Source of the DNA: Paragorgia papillata
Taxonomy: Eukaryota; Cnidaria; Anthozoa; Scleralcyonacea; Coralliidae
Direction of reading: 5' to 3'
DNA: 64,000 bases
Assembly (NCBI GenBank): GCA_035771165.1
Contig: JAWNZC010000225.1
Location: 685,501-749,500, forward strand
Positions within the stretch are counted from its first letter, which is position 1. Each line of letters begins with the position of its first letter. Positions 51,483-61,913 of the stretch are shown in pieces. Position numbers and translations under genes: made by a program. The notes under the pieces are model-generated. The model made no database searches, was not told the DNA's origin, and worked only from the letters and a program-made list of their open reading frames with translations.

Positions 51483-52037
51483 TTGAAAATGCGAAGCACA
51501 ACGGTGGGATGGCAGACCAAACAATTTTTAAAACCGCTAAAAAGTACGGTTTCGATTATTATTTTTTGGCGAAGTCAGCTTGGGAGTACACGCGTAAAAA
51601 CGCACAACTGGTTCACGGTTGTTGATAGACGTGAACAAGTTGTTCTCGACAGCCGTGAACAATGTTGTGCTGCTCGCCGTGAACATGTTGTCAACAAGTT
51701 GTTCACATGTTCCAACATGCTTGCTCACGCCTGATGAACCAACAGACGTGAACAAGTTGTTCCAACACGATGTTACATACACAGCAAAAAATAATTTTCT
51801 TGTCAAGAATTTTTTTTCTTAAATCAAGAAATATTTCTTCAAATAAGAAAATTATTACGTTAATAAGAAACATATTTCTTAAAATAAGAAATATATTACC
51901 TTCGTAAGGTTGGTTTTTGAAATATATATATAAAACTCATTAATAATTCAAAAGGTTATTAAGGTTAAAAAGTGTAAGATGTAGTTTTTGCATTTTTTTC
52001 AATTATTGTCATTAAAATTATATAACTGTGTATTTTA
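51483..52037. repeat. Region dense in short palindromes
   Basis: GTGAACAAGTTGTT-type motifs recur at about 51631, 51655, 51679 and 51748. A following block (51800-51900) alternates AAGAAAT and ATTTCTT. Probably remnants of MITE-like elements; no gene. Confidence 0.5.
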
Positions 52038-52233
52038 ATAGGTTGTTGAGGAAGCTAGAAGAGTATTACAAATACCAGCAGGAGAACATGTGAATTTATG
52101 GGGTGGGGGTGTAAAGCGCTTAATGGAGGAGATTGACCCTCTGATATATTTCGGTATACATATGAAAGGAGTAAATTCCCCAAGAAGCCCAAGTCTTATT
52201 AAGTCTCTTCATAAATTTTCTGTTAGGTTCTAA
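52038..52233 (+). CDS. Possible terminal exon, unrecognised
   Basis: After a T-rich tract and AATAG acceptor the frame reads VVEEARRVLQIPAGEHVNLW, then KRLMEEIDPLIYFG, to a stop near 52233. It could belong with the DUF4806-like exon upstream, but phase cannot be tested. Confidence 0.3.
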
Positions 52234-52386
52234 CAAACTACATTTTAGCACAAACAAAATGTCAAACAGTTCCCGGAGTTCTACTCGGGCATGTCCCCTC
52301 AGGGCTGTCAGAAGCTGGGGGTTTCAGTCCCCATGCTCGAAAGTCGGAATTCGCATGGCAGGCATCTTGGAAACTCCCACTTTGCA

Positions 52387-52413
52387 ATATATATATATAT
52401 ATATATATATATT
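52387..52413. repeat. (AT)n microsatellite
   Basis: About 13 AT dinucleotides, followed by GATAAAGATA-type simple repeats to about 52480. Confidence 0.9.
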
Positions 52414-52630
52414 GATAAAGATAAAGATATATTGATATTATTAAGATATAAGATATCTTGATAAAGATAAAGATAAAGAACGTAGGTGTAGTGCAGGTAT
52501 CAATGTTAAGCCCGAGGGGGGGGGGGGAGGCCGGGCAAAGGTGGGGGATTTGAATTTTTGGCATTGAAAATGTTCAAATGCCCGACAGTGGGGCATAAAA
52601 AAACAATCAAATCAAGGAAAAATTCCCTAC

Positions 52631-52953
52631 CCCCAGGCACAGATTAAATATTATACAGGTGTGTAACTTGGGGAAAAAACTTGCCCCAACGGTCGCCATT
52701 TTCCTGGCAAGTGTCGCTCGCGTGATAATTCGTCATTTCTTACTTCAACAATGTCAATGATGCTCTTGATTGTTAACTCAAAAAATTTTGATCCAAAAAG
52801 GGCGCGAAAAAATGCAAAAGTTCGTGAGACTGCTTTTCACGTCGCTATTTTCAGCAAGTGTCATAGCGTATACATTGTACAGCGAGGGAAATTTAAGGAC
52901 ACGAACATCATAGGAAGTTACACATCTGGTATATCTTTAATCTGTGCCTGGGG
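52631..52953. mobile_element. MITE with perfect 18-bp TIRs
   Basis: CCCCAGGCACAGATTAAA at 52631-52648 and its exact reverse complement at 52936-52953. The 323-bp interior has no transposase. Flanks are TAC and ATA, so TA is the only possible shared duplication. Confidence 0.8.
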
Positions 52954-53534
52954 ATAAAATTGTTGTTCATTTGTTATCAAGCCTTTGGTCCGTCACTTGA
53001 GGTTTATATCTCAAACTTACAGCTGTAGTGAATTAATATGAGTGCCAATTTTTATTAGTTAGTAGCACCCAAAATAATCAGGATTTGCCGCACTCTACAT
53101 CAATCAACAGACGTTTGTCTGAAAAAAAAACCCGATTTCATGTTAACCAATAAAAAAATCCGCTGATAGAACAACCGCACATGTACTACAAAAATCTCCC
53201 GACACAAACGATTTGTTTGTGTTTAAAATCGGCGGTATTATCAAGATTAAAATACCATGTTTGTAAATACTGTAATTGATATTTATATATTTTATTTACC
53301 ATGAAAATTTAAAATTCCAGAAATATGAACCTGTGTATACTATGTCGAGAACTGCCTCCCGATTCCCAACAATAGAATAAAGTTTAGTACTAATAAATCA
53401 AAAAAATGAAAACCGTATTTATTTCAGTATATTTTAATCTCCTCAAGAACAAGATGGGACTCGCGTGTCCCGCGCGATAACAAAACAATAGTATAATATA
53501 ATATCTAAATATAAACAATAGTGGTTTCCGACAA
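52954..53534. other. Non-coding spacer
   Basis: No feature supported. Confidence 0.3.
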
Positions 53535-56500
53535 CTATAAACTGTTACAACTGTCACATAACCAAACTCTTGGAATTTGCTGCAAACCAGCACAGAATTG
53601 GTGAAACCACAACGAACAGTGATTGCAAGCTACGCAGTCAATGTCGTCATCGTTATCATTTTGCAGCTCAGGTGGATTAAATGCATAGCATTTATTGCAC
53701 ACTTCGTCGTCATCAGAGTCTCTCAATGGCTGTTTGTGTGCAGCGTCAGTAATTCTTGCACTTTGATTATTTGCCTTTCTGGTAGCGGCGGCTTTCTTGG
53801 CCCCTTCTTTCCTGTTATTTCGCACGACTTCAAGATGATCAAACCACATTCTTACTTCTTCTGGCGGCTTAAGTAAAACGTTTCTCGCAGTTGCAGCAAT
53901 TACTTCTTCTTTGGGGAAACCCTTACTCTCCTTGAAGACCTTTGAAAGCACTTGAGAAGGGGGTATTGGTTTCGATGGAATGTTGACTGAGCTCACAAGC
54001 TTGTCTGGTTTTAGATAGTGGCCTGCACAAAACCCATCGCAGTCTTTGCAATTGAGGTTGCCAAACGGGCGCTCTGGATCAGATGTAGGTGCAGGGCAAA
54101 AATCCAGGGAGGGACCATTTGGATACCAAAAGTCATCGTCAGAAGCACCACTCTGGCTCACTGGATGAATACACTTTGGAACAAAATCTTAGGTAAAATA
54201 CGTACTGAATAGGCAAGCCCTTAACCATATGCCTCTGTCTTAATTGCCATATGCTCTCAACTTTCTAGTATAAATCAGGATATAGTAACTTCGCCTCTTT
54301 CTTGTCTTCAGCTTTCCCTTTTAAGAATTTGATAACAATTTCTCTCTCTTTTTGTTCATTGTCACTATCAGCCCCCTTCATAAGAATGATAACAGTTCTG
54401 GCACACGGAGATTTATCTACTCGAGAAAGGTAAACATCAATAGCTGAATCTAGGTTTTTACATAGAATGTCGTCGTTAACCTGGCCTGAAACCATACATG
54501 ACCCATTTAATGTCGTAGGGATGAAGAGATTAGCATGACCCAAGGATATACACCCGTTTTGAAGTTCCACTCGGTTTTTATAACTGGATGCACTGCTTCT
54601 CGTGGACACCATCATTGTCTTAGTCCCTTTAACTAGGTGTCTTTTGGTCCACCAATACTGGACTTCCTCGCGGACAGGACCCTCATCCCCGCCGCCGTCA
54701 ACCCTAATACACTCTATATCTTTCTGCTTTCCGGTAAGAGGATTTTAAAATGCTGGCTTCATATCTTCGTGCTTCTCTAACATTAGCATATCAGCATAAT
54801 GTTGTGCAGGGTTTTTGGGAAATAATTTCTTCGCCTTTACCACTCCACCACATACTTCGTTCGTGGTTCCAGTAGAAGGAAAATTATAGCTTGTCTGCAA
54901 AACAGAAGGGTACGGATTTACATAGTCAGTTCTGGTTGTTAACGGTACGTTATCTTTCAATATAAGCCTGCCGAATTGCTTGCTTGTTGACAATGTGTCT
55001 AATCGAAAACCTGCCTGATCATCACGCCCGACATTGATTATGTGCATACCATCTTTGTATTGAATATAATCTAAGCCTCTATAGAGAGCTGAACTCCAGT
55101 GACTGTCTGGGTTGTATTTAAGGTGAACCCTTTTCTTGCACGTCGCTGCGTAACCTCAGCTAGTCCCTTATACCGCGCTGCTGATTTACGGCGTTTGTTC
55201 CTTGGTTAGCACAACTGGACAACAGTTCCATAGCTGATTTTTCTATCGTATTTTGCTTCTAAATGCGCTTGAATTGTACGGAATGTAACCTTTTCCCCTG
55301 GACTTCTGTTTCCGTCGAATGTCAACACACCAATCCTCCACCATGCATCAGCGCCTACGCCCCTCTTTCTGCCAAATTCTTCAATTGTTGCTCCGATGTC
55401 AGGACATTCATCTTCTAACCTTCTCATTACTTTGTCGCCTTTGGAGGAAACGTCTTTCTGCAATCCTTTTTTCAATGTGCCTGGTAGCTTTTCGTTTTAT
55501 AAAAGCTCTCTTTCTTTTCAAGACTTCTTTTGCTTCGTTGTCTAGAGGATCTTTAATAATGAGAGTTCATATGCGTCTTCACAATCAGATTCGGACAAAA
55601 TTATTCCATCATCTACATCATCTTCTTTTTCATTTAGCCGTTTTTTAAGACTGTATACTTGACGAGACTGCTTTATAACATACATTTCATATTCTTTTAA
55701 ATTAAACTTAGATAACCTTTCTGCAAAATTATTTAGCATACTCTCGACAGAGCTCATAGGGAGGTTCTTTCGCATTTCACCTGTAACACGAACGAATTCC
55801 AACCAATTAAGTTCGCATTGGTACAGTATACTGAGAAGCTGATCATCCTTCAAAAACTCTTTGTCTTCAGGTAGGCTCCTAGCAACGGCATCGCGATCGG
55901 TTCCTCCAATTACGTCTGCATCCTCTTGTTCACTGTCCGTTTCACTATTATCAGAGCTTTCTGAACTGTCAGAATCACAAATGCCAACCGAATTAAGAAG
56001 CGCACGATCCTTACTTTTTGCTATATTTTCAATAACTTCGCGAATTGCTGTGGCCTCCTCCAGAGCATCTTTGACTTTTTTAATCTTGGCTGCCATATCG
56101 TCAAAACCGTAAATAGATTTTGCCTTGCTACTAGACAAACCAGCTGCTCCCACAATTGCAAATTTCAAGCGTTGCTTTTCACCGTCTGATACAGCAAGTT
56201 TTAAAAGTTTGTTCACGGTTTCTTTGCTCATGACTGAGTGTTCTTTTCTTTGGCAACTGACCCAATTATGCAGGTAATGACTTGAAAATATTATAGTGCA
56301 CAGTAGAATGTTTCTCTACTAAAAAAATACAATAACTCCCTTGAGATTTTTCCCCAATCCCCAGAGTTGCAAGGGGCATTTGTAAAAGTTTTCTACGGGC
56401 ATGCAAAGCCGTGTAAGTAACGTTTGGGCTTACAGTTTCGAATGCAACTTTTAATTTCATGTACCCTTCTTCGAGTATCTTTTCTGCAACTTCAAGCATA

Positions 56501-57499
56501 GCGGAACACAAAACACAGGGCTGGGTATGTCGCTTGCAACAGACGTACCTCCGAGCGTCTATATATTCACTTAAACGAAGCCCTTCGAAAATAGAAACAT
56601 TTACATCATTACTGACACACTGAAACTTAGACAGTGAACGTTTTATTTGTTCAATGTAAGTTTTCACATTATTTACATTGATCTGTTCTTGTTCCTCCTC
56701 AGTTCTTTCGTAACTGTGGGGGGAGGGCTTCAACAAAAATCCTGCTTGTTTTCTTCCACGATTGCACGAGTTTCATCAATAAGGACTGGTGTCTGGGGTG
56801 GATCTTGACCTAATTCCTGGTTGCCTTCGTTTATCACTGCATGAGTTTCAACAATAGGGACTGGTGTCTGGGGTGGATCTTGACCCAATTCCTGGTTGCC
56901 TTATTTATCATTACACGAGTTTCATCAATGGGGACTGGTGTCTGGGGTGGATCTTGACCCAATTCCTGGTTGTCTTCTTCCACGTTTGTATAGGTTTCGA
57001 AACTCAGTTCATCTGAATCAGAAAGTATGATGGTATCATCGGTACTAGTGCTTGTACTGGACGTTGAATCTTGCTTGAACAAATCAGGCAGCTTGGACTG
57101 GTTGTCGCGAACTTTTGTCTTTTTCAAAGACGACTTCTTAGATTTATCAGAGTTGAGGTACCATCGAGCTTTGGCTTCTTTTTTCACAAGAACTGTAAGC
57201 TGACGATCAACAGATTTCTTTTCCTTCCGGACTTCCAATATTTCGGCACTTATTTGATCGCAATACTTATAATTGTGCATACACTTTTCTTTCTGTAGCT
57301 GTTGGTTTTTGAACATAAGACGATTATTCAAAACTTTTAGATTTTCTTGCAAGGATTCAATTTCACGGGTTCTTTCCTCAGATGATAATTTTGCTCTTTT
57401 CTTGACTGGACTTTCTAATTCTTCAAACTTGCTCCTTGAGTTTCCTTTCGCAAAGACATACCCATCCTCAATGATCTTCTTTTTGGCTTTGTCCATTAA
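53535..57499 (-). pseudogene. Large transposase-like gene with C-terminal PHD finger, broken
   Basis: Minus-strand frames in order from 57499 down: an N-terminal coiled-coil region with KKRAKLSSEERTREIESL; three copies of a 25-residue QELGQDPPQTPVP repeat; a Cys-rich block (YVCCKRHTQPCVLCSAM); GGKLSS-like regulatory part and acidic Ser run (56231-55542); DDE-like core with WWRIGVLTFDGNRSPGE, HIINVGRDDQAGFRLD, VDGGGDEGP and SSYKNRVELQNGCISLGHAN (55475-54265); finally a PHD finger CNKCYAFNPPEL with CVACNHCSLWFHQFCAG and CDSC (53590-53680). Several shifts and stops. Superfamily unassigned; the gene resembles uncharacterised multi-copy invertebrate genes. Confidence 0.6.
56768..56990 (-). repeat. 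75-bp coding tandem repeat, three copies
   Basis: GAGTTTCA(T/A)CAAT, GGACTGGTGTCTGGGGTGGA and TCTTGACC(C/T)AATTCC recur at 56768, 56843 and 56917. The periods are 75 and 74 bp; the one-base loss shifts the protein frame. Confidence 0.9.
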
Positions 57500-58205
57500 G
57501 TCACCTGAAAAGGAAGTTTTCTCGATTCAATACTGAATCTTACTCAGTTGGATGTCAGGATGGATCTACTTTAGCTACAATAATTGGCCATTCATTAACA
57601 CCCATTCATTAACATTCAATACAGGGAGAGGAGGAGATTTCAATTACAATGCAAAATGTTGCACAATATTTGACTATGATTGTAGAACTGCTCTGCAACT
57701 ATCACTAAATAATATACTGTATAGATATCACTAAATAATATACCTTTGTTAAGAACTAGCATTGGGTTCTCTCTTGCAATGGCTGTAGCAGCATCGTTCA
57801 CTGCGCTTTGGTATTTTGTCAGCGGTTTATTTGAATTTCGTCCATAAATTTTAGCCTTTTCAATAATGTCACTTTTTTCTGATGCTTCATACTGGGCAGT
57901 TTCCTATCAAAACGTACCATTGCAAAATGATAACAGGTAAGACAATTATATTCACTCACAATGAGCAACATAACTAGTGCCAGTTGTTATGACCAGCTAA
58001 GCTGTTATAAATTAATTGATAATAAAGTTAATAAAAAACCCAAAAATAATATGAACAAAGAGTGCAAAATTTACCAGTTTTGTCGGCTTTCTAAGTTGAA
58101 GGTTCCCCCCTTCAAATTCCAACCGCATATTCCCATCTCCTTGCAGTGTGTTCCTATTTCCATGAAGCATGTTCTGATCTCCCTGAGGTTTGTTAATAGA
58201 CACAT
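57500..58205 (-). CDS. Upstream exons of the PHD-finger transposase-like gene
   Basis: Two spliced exons are visible. Exon about 58200-58075 (GDQNMLHGNRNTLQ, then LEFEGGNLQLRKPTKL) ends at a GTAAAT donor. Exon about 57905-57737 (ETAQYEASEKSDIIEKAKIY, then ARENPMLVLNKG) starts after a TAG acceptor and ends at GTATAT. The next acceptor (TTTTCAG) opens the exon at 57505 that starts the main ORF. The presence of introns is unusual for a simple DNA transposase gene. Confidence 0.5.
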
Positions 58206-59318
58206 TTGCTGCACATTTGTTAATAGGAAATTAGCCCGGCGAGTTAGCCCGGTTTGCAGGGCTAGCCTGGCCCATATGAACTGTGAATTTTGTCACATAA
58301 ATGATAAATATCCCAGTGAGCACCACCCTCCTTTTTTGGACAATTGTAGTTTTGGATCTTAACAAGGAGTATTAATTTATTCTGGCCCCCAAAATGAAAG
58401 GCCACCAATCATTTGAGTATAAATAGTCCAGGGGTATAAACCTAAAAACTTCAGGAGGGTGGGTACAAGGCATTGAACTAAATATATAAACTGGAACGCT
58501 ACCTCCAGCCAAAAAATTGAAGCCAAATTTTTCAACTTTACACATGTGGAAATCGTGACACAAATGGATCGCACAAATTGTACCGCACAATACAAATACA
58601 TGTGTCTGCACGGGGGTCAAAATCCATGTGGCTGGGGGTCAAATTTGGCTTCCACGGTGGTCAGTTTCCTGAGAAAACCTCGCAGATGCGGATTACGGTC
58701 ACGTGATATATTATAAATTCTAATCACACTTTGAAAAGCAGTGGAGCTTGACCATCTTTCGAAAACGATTTTACAGAGTGTATGCGGGTAGAATAAATGA
58801 TATTTTGGTCGTTGACAATGCAACCTTTTATGACTAACATAATGTATTCAGTTCTTGCAAATAACTTCATTCTGCGCTGTAATGCTGCCATGATATAAAC
58901 CTCCGTTTAGACAAATATGGGGTTTAAACAGCAATACAAAGCACCGAAAGTAACAGGATTTTCTAGGAATTGTTAACTATTGTGTTGATATGTAAAATGA
59001 ATTTAGAAACCTTATGTTTTACGGCGTATTACCGTTTGAAATTTTGAAAAATCGCGCTGAAGCGCCTTTCTGAAGACAACATTAGATGAGGTAAGGTAAA
59101 ATATCCCATAGTTCTTAGCAGTTCTAAATTCAAAATACAGTTTGGGTCAATGGCTTCCACGAGTGGTGTCGAAACCGATGAATTGTTGTAAGTATTACTC
59201 GTATAAACCTATGTTTTGAATCGCATTTTTGTCTCATCCGCCATCTTGCGTGGCTTCTTCTCAAAGCGTATCCTTCTCAAACGCATTTTAAAAACTTATA
59301 TTCCTTAGAGAGGCAAAA
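58206..59318. other. Non-coding flank
   Basis: No gene supported. GCCCGGCGAGTTAGCCCGG near 58230 resembles the interior of the MITE at 50603, possibly a remnant. Confidence 0.35.
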
Positions 59319-59549
59319 TTGTGTACAAAGAGTCGAAAATGCAGCAAGCAAAATAAGCATTCGGGAAGATGTAATACGGAGAGGAAATACCATACTTTTT
59401 TGGATTCTTCGAACGTCCAAGTTAGCCACACTTTGAAGAGGAAGTCCAACGAAACTGGTAAACTCAAAGCTGAATGTGAGGAGAAATGTGCAAAGTTTGC
59501 TGAGTTAGAAGACCGAGAGAAAGAAATTACTCAACAAGAGATTGAAGCT
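59319..59549 (+). CDS. 5' exon of a coiled-coil gene interrupted by an inverted-repeat insertion
   Basis: A frame with KCSKQNKHSGRCNTERKY, then LKAECEEKCAKFAELEDREK, runs to a GTAAGTGG donor near 59549. Its likely 3' partner is the exon from about 60620, which begins with a similar coiled coil (TRAEVAEQEHHLALLKKQYL). The 1-kb intron between them contains the inverted repeat and the Rep fragment. Confidence 0.45.
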
Positions 59550-59648
59550 AGTAAGTGGTTTAAAGTGTAAACTTTTATTTTGTGAATTTCGGGGAAGGTT
59601 GTATTCTGTACCATTTGAGATGGATGCTTGTCGAATGACCTTTAAGCC

Positions 59649-59933
59649 CATTGCTTTGAAGTGTAAATATTGCTTCTTCAATAATGCCAAATGGTGTTCT
59701 TGCTCTGCTACTTCAGCTCTGGTATCTTCCAATAGTTTATCTCTTCATAGAAATATAAAATTAAAGGAATCGGCCAACCAATTAATATATATATTTATTC
59801 CACAACTCCATAGCTTGAAAATCTAAGCAAGGTACACATTCTAACCTTATAATAATATTAAACAATATATATATATATATATATATACTGTAACTATATA
59901 TATATATACTGTAACTATAATTAACACAAGTTT
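59649..59933 (-). repeat. Left arm of a 285-bp inverted repeat
   Basis: Reverse complement of 60428-60712, including an antisense copy of the start of the 3' exon and (TA)n tracts. Identity appears near-complete by eye. Confidence 0.9.
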
Positions 59934-59953
59934 CCGCACTTCAAAGCACTTCA

Positions 59954-60422
59954 AAGATTGTATTTGTCAACCAAACAATGAATGGAAAACGTGCGCATTG
60001 GAATTACTTGCCAACAACGACATCAGCCGAGAAACATTTTCCAATTCTGGGAAAACGTTACTCGAGAAAGGCCGGGGAAAATATCGCAACATAATGTTGA
60101 CAGCTCCAGCAAATTGTGGCAAAAAATTTTTATTAAACCCACTGAACAAAATTTATGAAACATTCACAAATCCGGCATCTACAAGCTTCGTTTGGGTTGG
60201 AGCAGATAAAGCTGAAGTTATTTTCTTAAACGACTTCAGCTGGTCTCCACAGATTATTGCCTGGCACGATCTCTTACTTATGTTGGAGGGACAGTTGGTT
60301 CATTTGCCTGCACCCAAATCTCACTTTGCTCAAGACACGGTATTCGAGCGAGATACCCCGATATTTTGTACTAGCAAACAGAAGTTAGCTTTTGTCAAGA
60401 ACGGAAGCATCGACGAGCGAGA
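59954..60422 (+). pseudogene. Duplicated fragment of the Rep-like helicase gene
   Basis: About 469 bp nearly identical (a handful of differences) to 62722-63190, covering the SF3 helicase domain. It lies exactly between the two inverted-repeat arms and has no start or end of its own; the frame closes with TAA just inside the right arm. Confidence 0.92.
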
Positions 60423-60427
60423 GCCGT

Positions 60428-60712
60428 AAACTTGTGTTAATTATAGTTACAGTATATATATATATAGTTACAGTATATATATATATATATATATATTGTT
60501 TAATATTATTATAAGGTTAGAATGTGTACCTTGCTTAGATTTTCAAGCTATGGAGTTGTGAAATAAATATATATATTAATTGGTTGGCCGATTCCTTTAA
60601 TTTTATATTTCTATGAAGAGATAAACTATTGGAAGATACCAGAGCTGAAGTAGCAGAGCAAGAACACCATTTGGCATTATTGAAGAAGCAATATTTACAC
60701 TTCAAAGCAATG
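60428..60712 (+). repeat. Right arm of the 285-bp inverted repeat
   Basis: See the left arm; this arm is continuous with the intact exon from about 60620 and so is the probable donor copy. Confidence 0.9.
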
Positions 60713-61306
60713 CTCGGCCAGACACAGCAAGCAAGATCGAAACGAAGTAAGAATTCCACTTCATTTGAAATTATTTCTGATTTTGGCAATAGCACCAGAT
60801 ATCGAAGACATCAAGAAACCAAAGATATGCTAGAATATATACATGGTAGTGAAGAAGGGGCAATATTTGGGGCATGGGATTTAATTGCTGCTTATGCCTC
60901 TAAGGGAGTTATTGATAAGCTAATAAGTAATTATAAGCGAGGGAAGTATTTGCAAGGGGTGTTTGGTAAATCGATCAAGGATTTTAATAATTCTGAAGAT
61001 GCCATTAAACAGGCAGTAGCTATGAAGTACCAGAATTATTTATCAAGGCGAAAGTTCAAGTTAGTTTGCAAAACACAAAGCTCTGTTTACGATGCAGACA
61101 AAGCAATATGGCTCCCACGAAATGTGAAATGCCTTGATGTAGATGTTGCACTTCCTAAAATAGCTGGTAATGAGAAGGTTGACATGTTTGTTAAAAGTTT
61201 AGATATACAATCGTTGACAAAATGGTTGGCACACATTACACGTTTAGCAGGTGTGGACCCCCTTCCCCCCATTTCAATGTTGTATAGGACCTCAATGATG
61301 GGCTAA
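60629..61306 (+). CDS. 3' exon of an uncharacterised gene (coiled coil plus globular region)
   Basis: 225 residues. Coiled-coil start, then TRYRRHQETKDMLEYIHGSE and a globular part with IFGAWDLIAAYASKGVID, AIWLPRNVKCLDVDVALPKI and WLAHITRLAGVDPLPPISML to a stop at 61304. Similar multi-copy invertebrate genes exist, so it may be TE-derived; not identified. Confidence 0.45.
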   Translation: MEDTRAEVAEQEHHLALLKKQYLHFKAMLGQTQQARSKRSKNSTSFEIISDFGNSTRYRRHQETKDMLEYIHGSEEGAIFGAWDLIAAYASKGVIDKLISNYKRGKYLQGVFGKSIKDFNNSEDAIKQAVAMKYQNYLSRRKFKLVCKTQSSVYDADKAIWLPRNVKCLDVDVALPKIAGNEKVDMFVKSLDIQSLTKWLAHITRLAGVDPLPPISMLYRTSMMG

Positions 61307-61913
61307 TGGTGTTGTGATGCACATCGACACTCTATCATCGTAATGGGACCAACATTGAGACGGGGGATGGGGGGAAACAGAAGATAAATTAAAATTTTCG
61401 AGCAATATAGGACTTGAACACAACTCCGCAGTGTTGTGCCAACTATTTTTGTCAATGATTGTCTGAATAAAATATAGATCATAAAATGCCAAAAGTTGAG
61501 AAGAAAACATTATTTGTAGTAGTTTGAATTTAAAAAAATGTTCTAAAAACAATTCTCATGTATACATTAAAGTCATATGGACACCAATGGAAATGACGTT
61601 AGCTCATTAGAGTATATCACAATGAACAATAACTTATCCTAGTAGTGAAAATACAAATTGTTACATGTGTAATGCCGTGCGCATGCATGCAAGCGTTTTT
61701 GCTCATCTCAGAATTTCACCTTATATGAAAGCTGTAAAATCAATTGCAATAGATTTTGAATTATGCCCATGCTAAACGTATTAATATTTCACGCGGTTTA
61801 CAGCTAGGAATAACGGAAGTTGCGTTATGAGATACCACGTGAACACAAGGTGAGCGATGCATGGCTAGCGAACGCGTGTACCGAACGCGTGTACCCTTTC
61901 TTTTAATAAAAAC
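61307..61913. other. Non-coding spacer / possible promoter of the Rep-like gene
   Basis: AT-rich. CGAACGCGTGTACC occurs twice side by side at about 61869 and 61881, just upstream of the Rep start. Confidence 0.4.

Noticed and set aside
52262..52564. Minus-strand ORF of 100 residues
   Set aside because: Runs through an AT microsatellite and a G-run; no motif.
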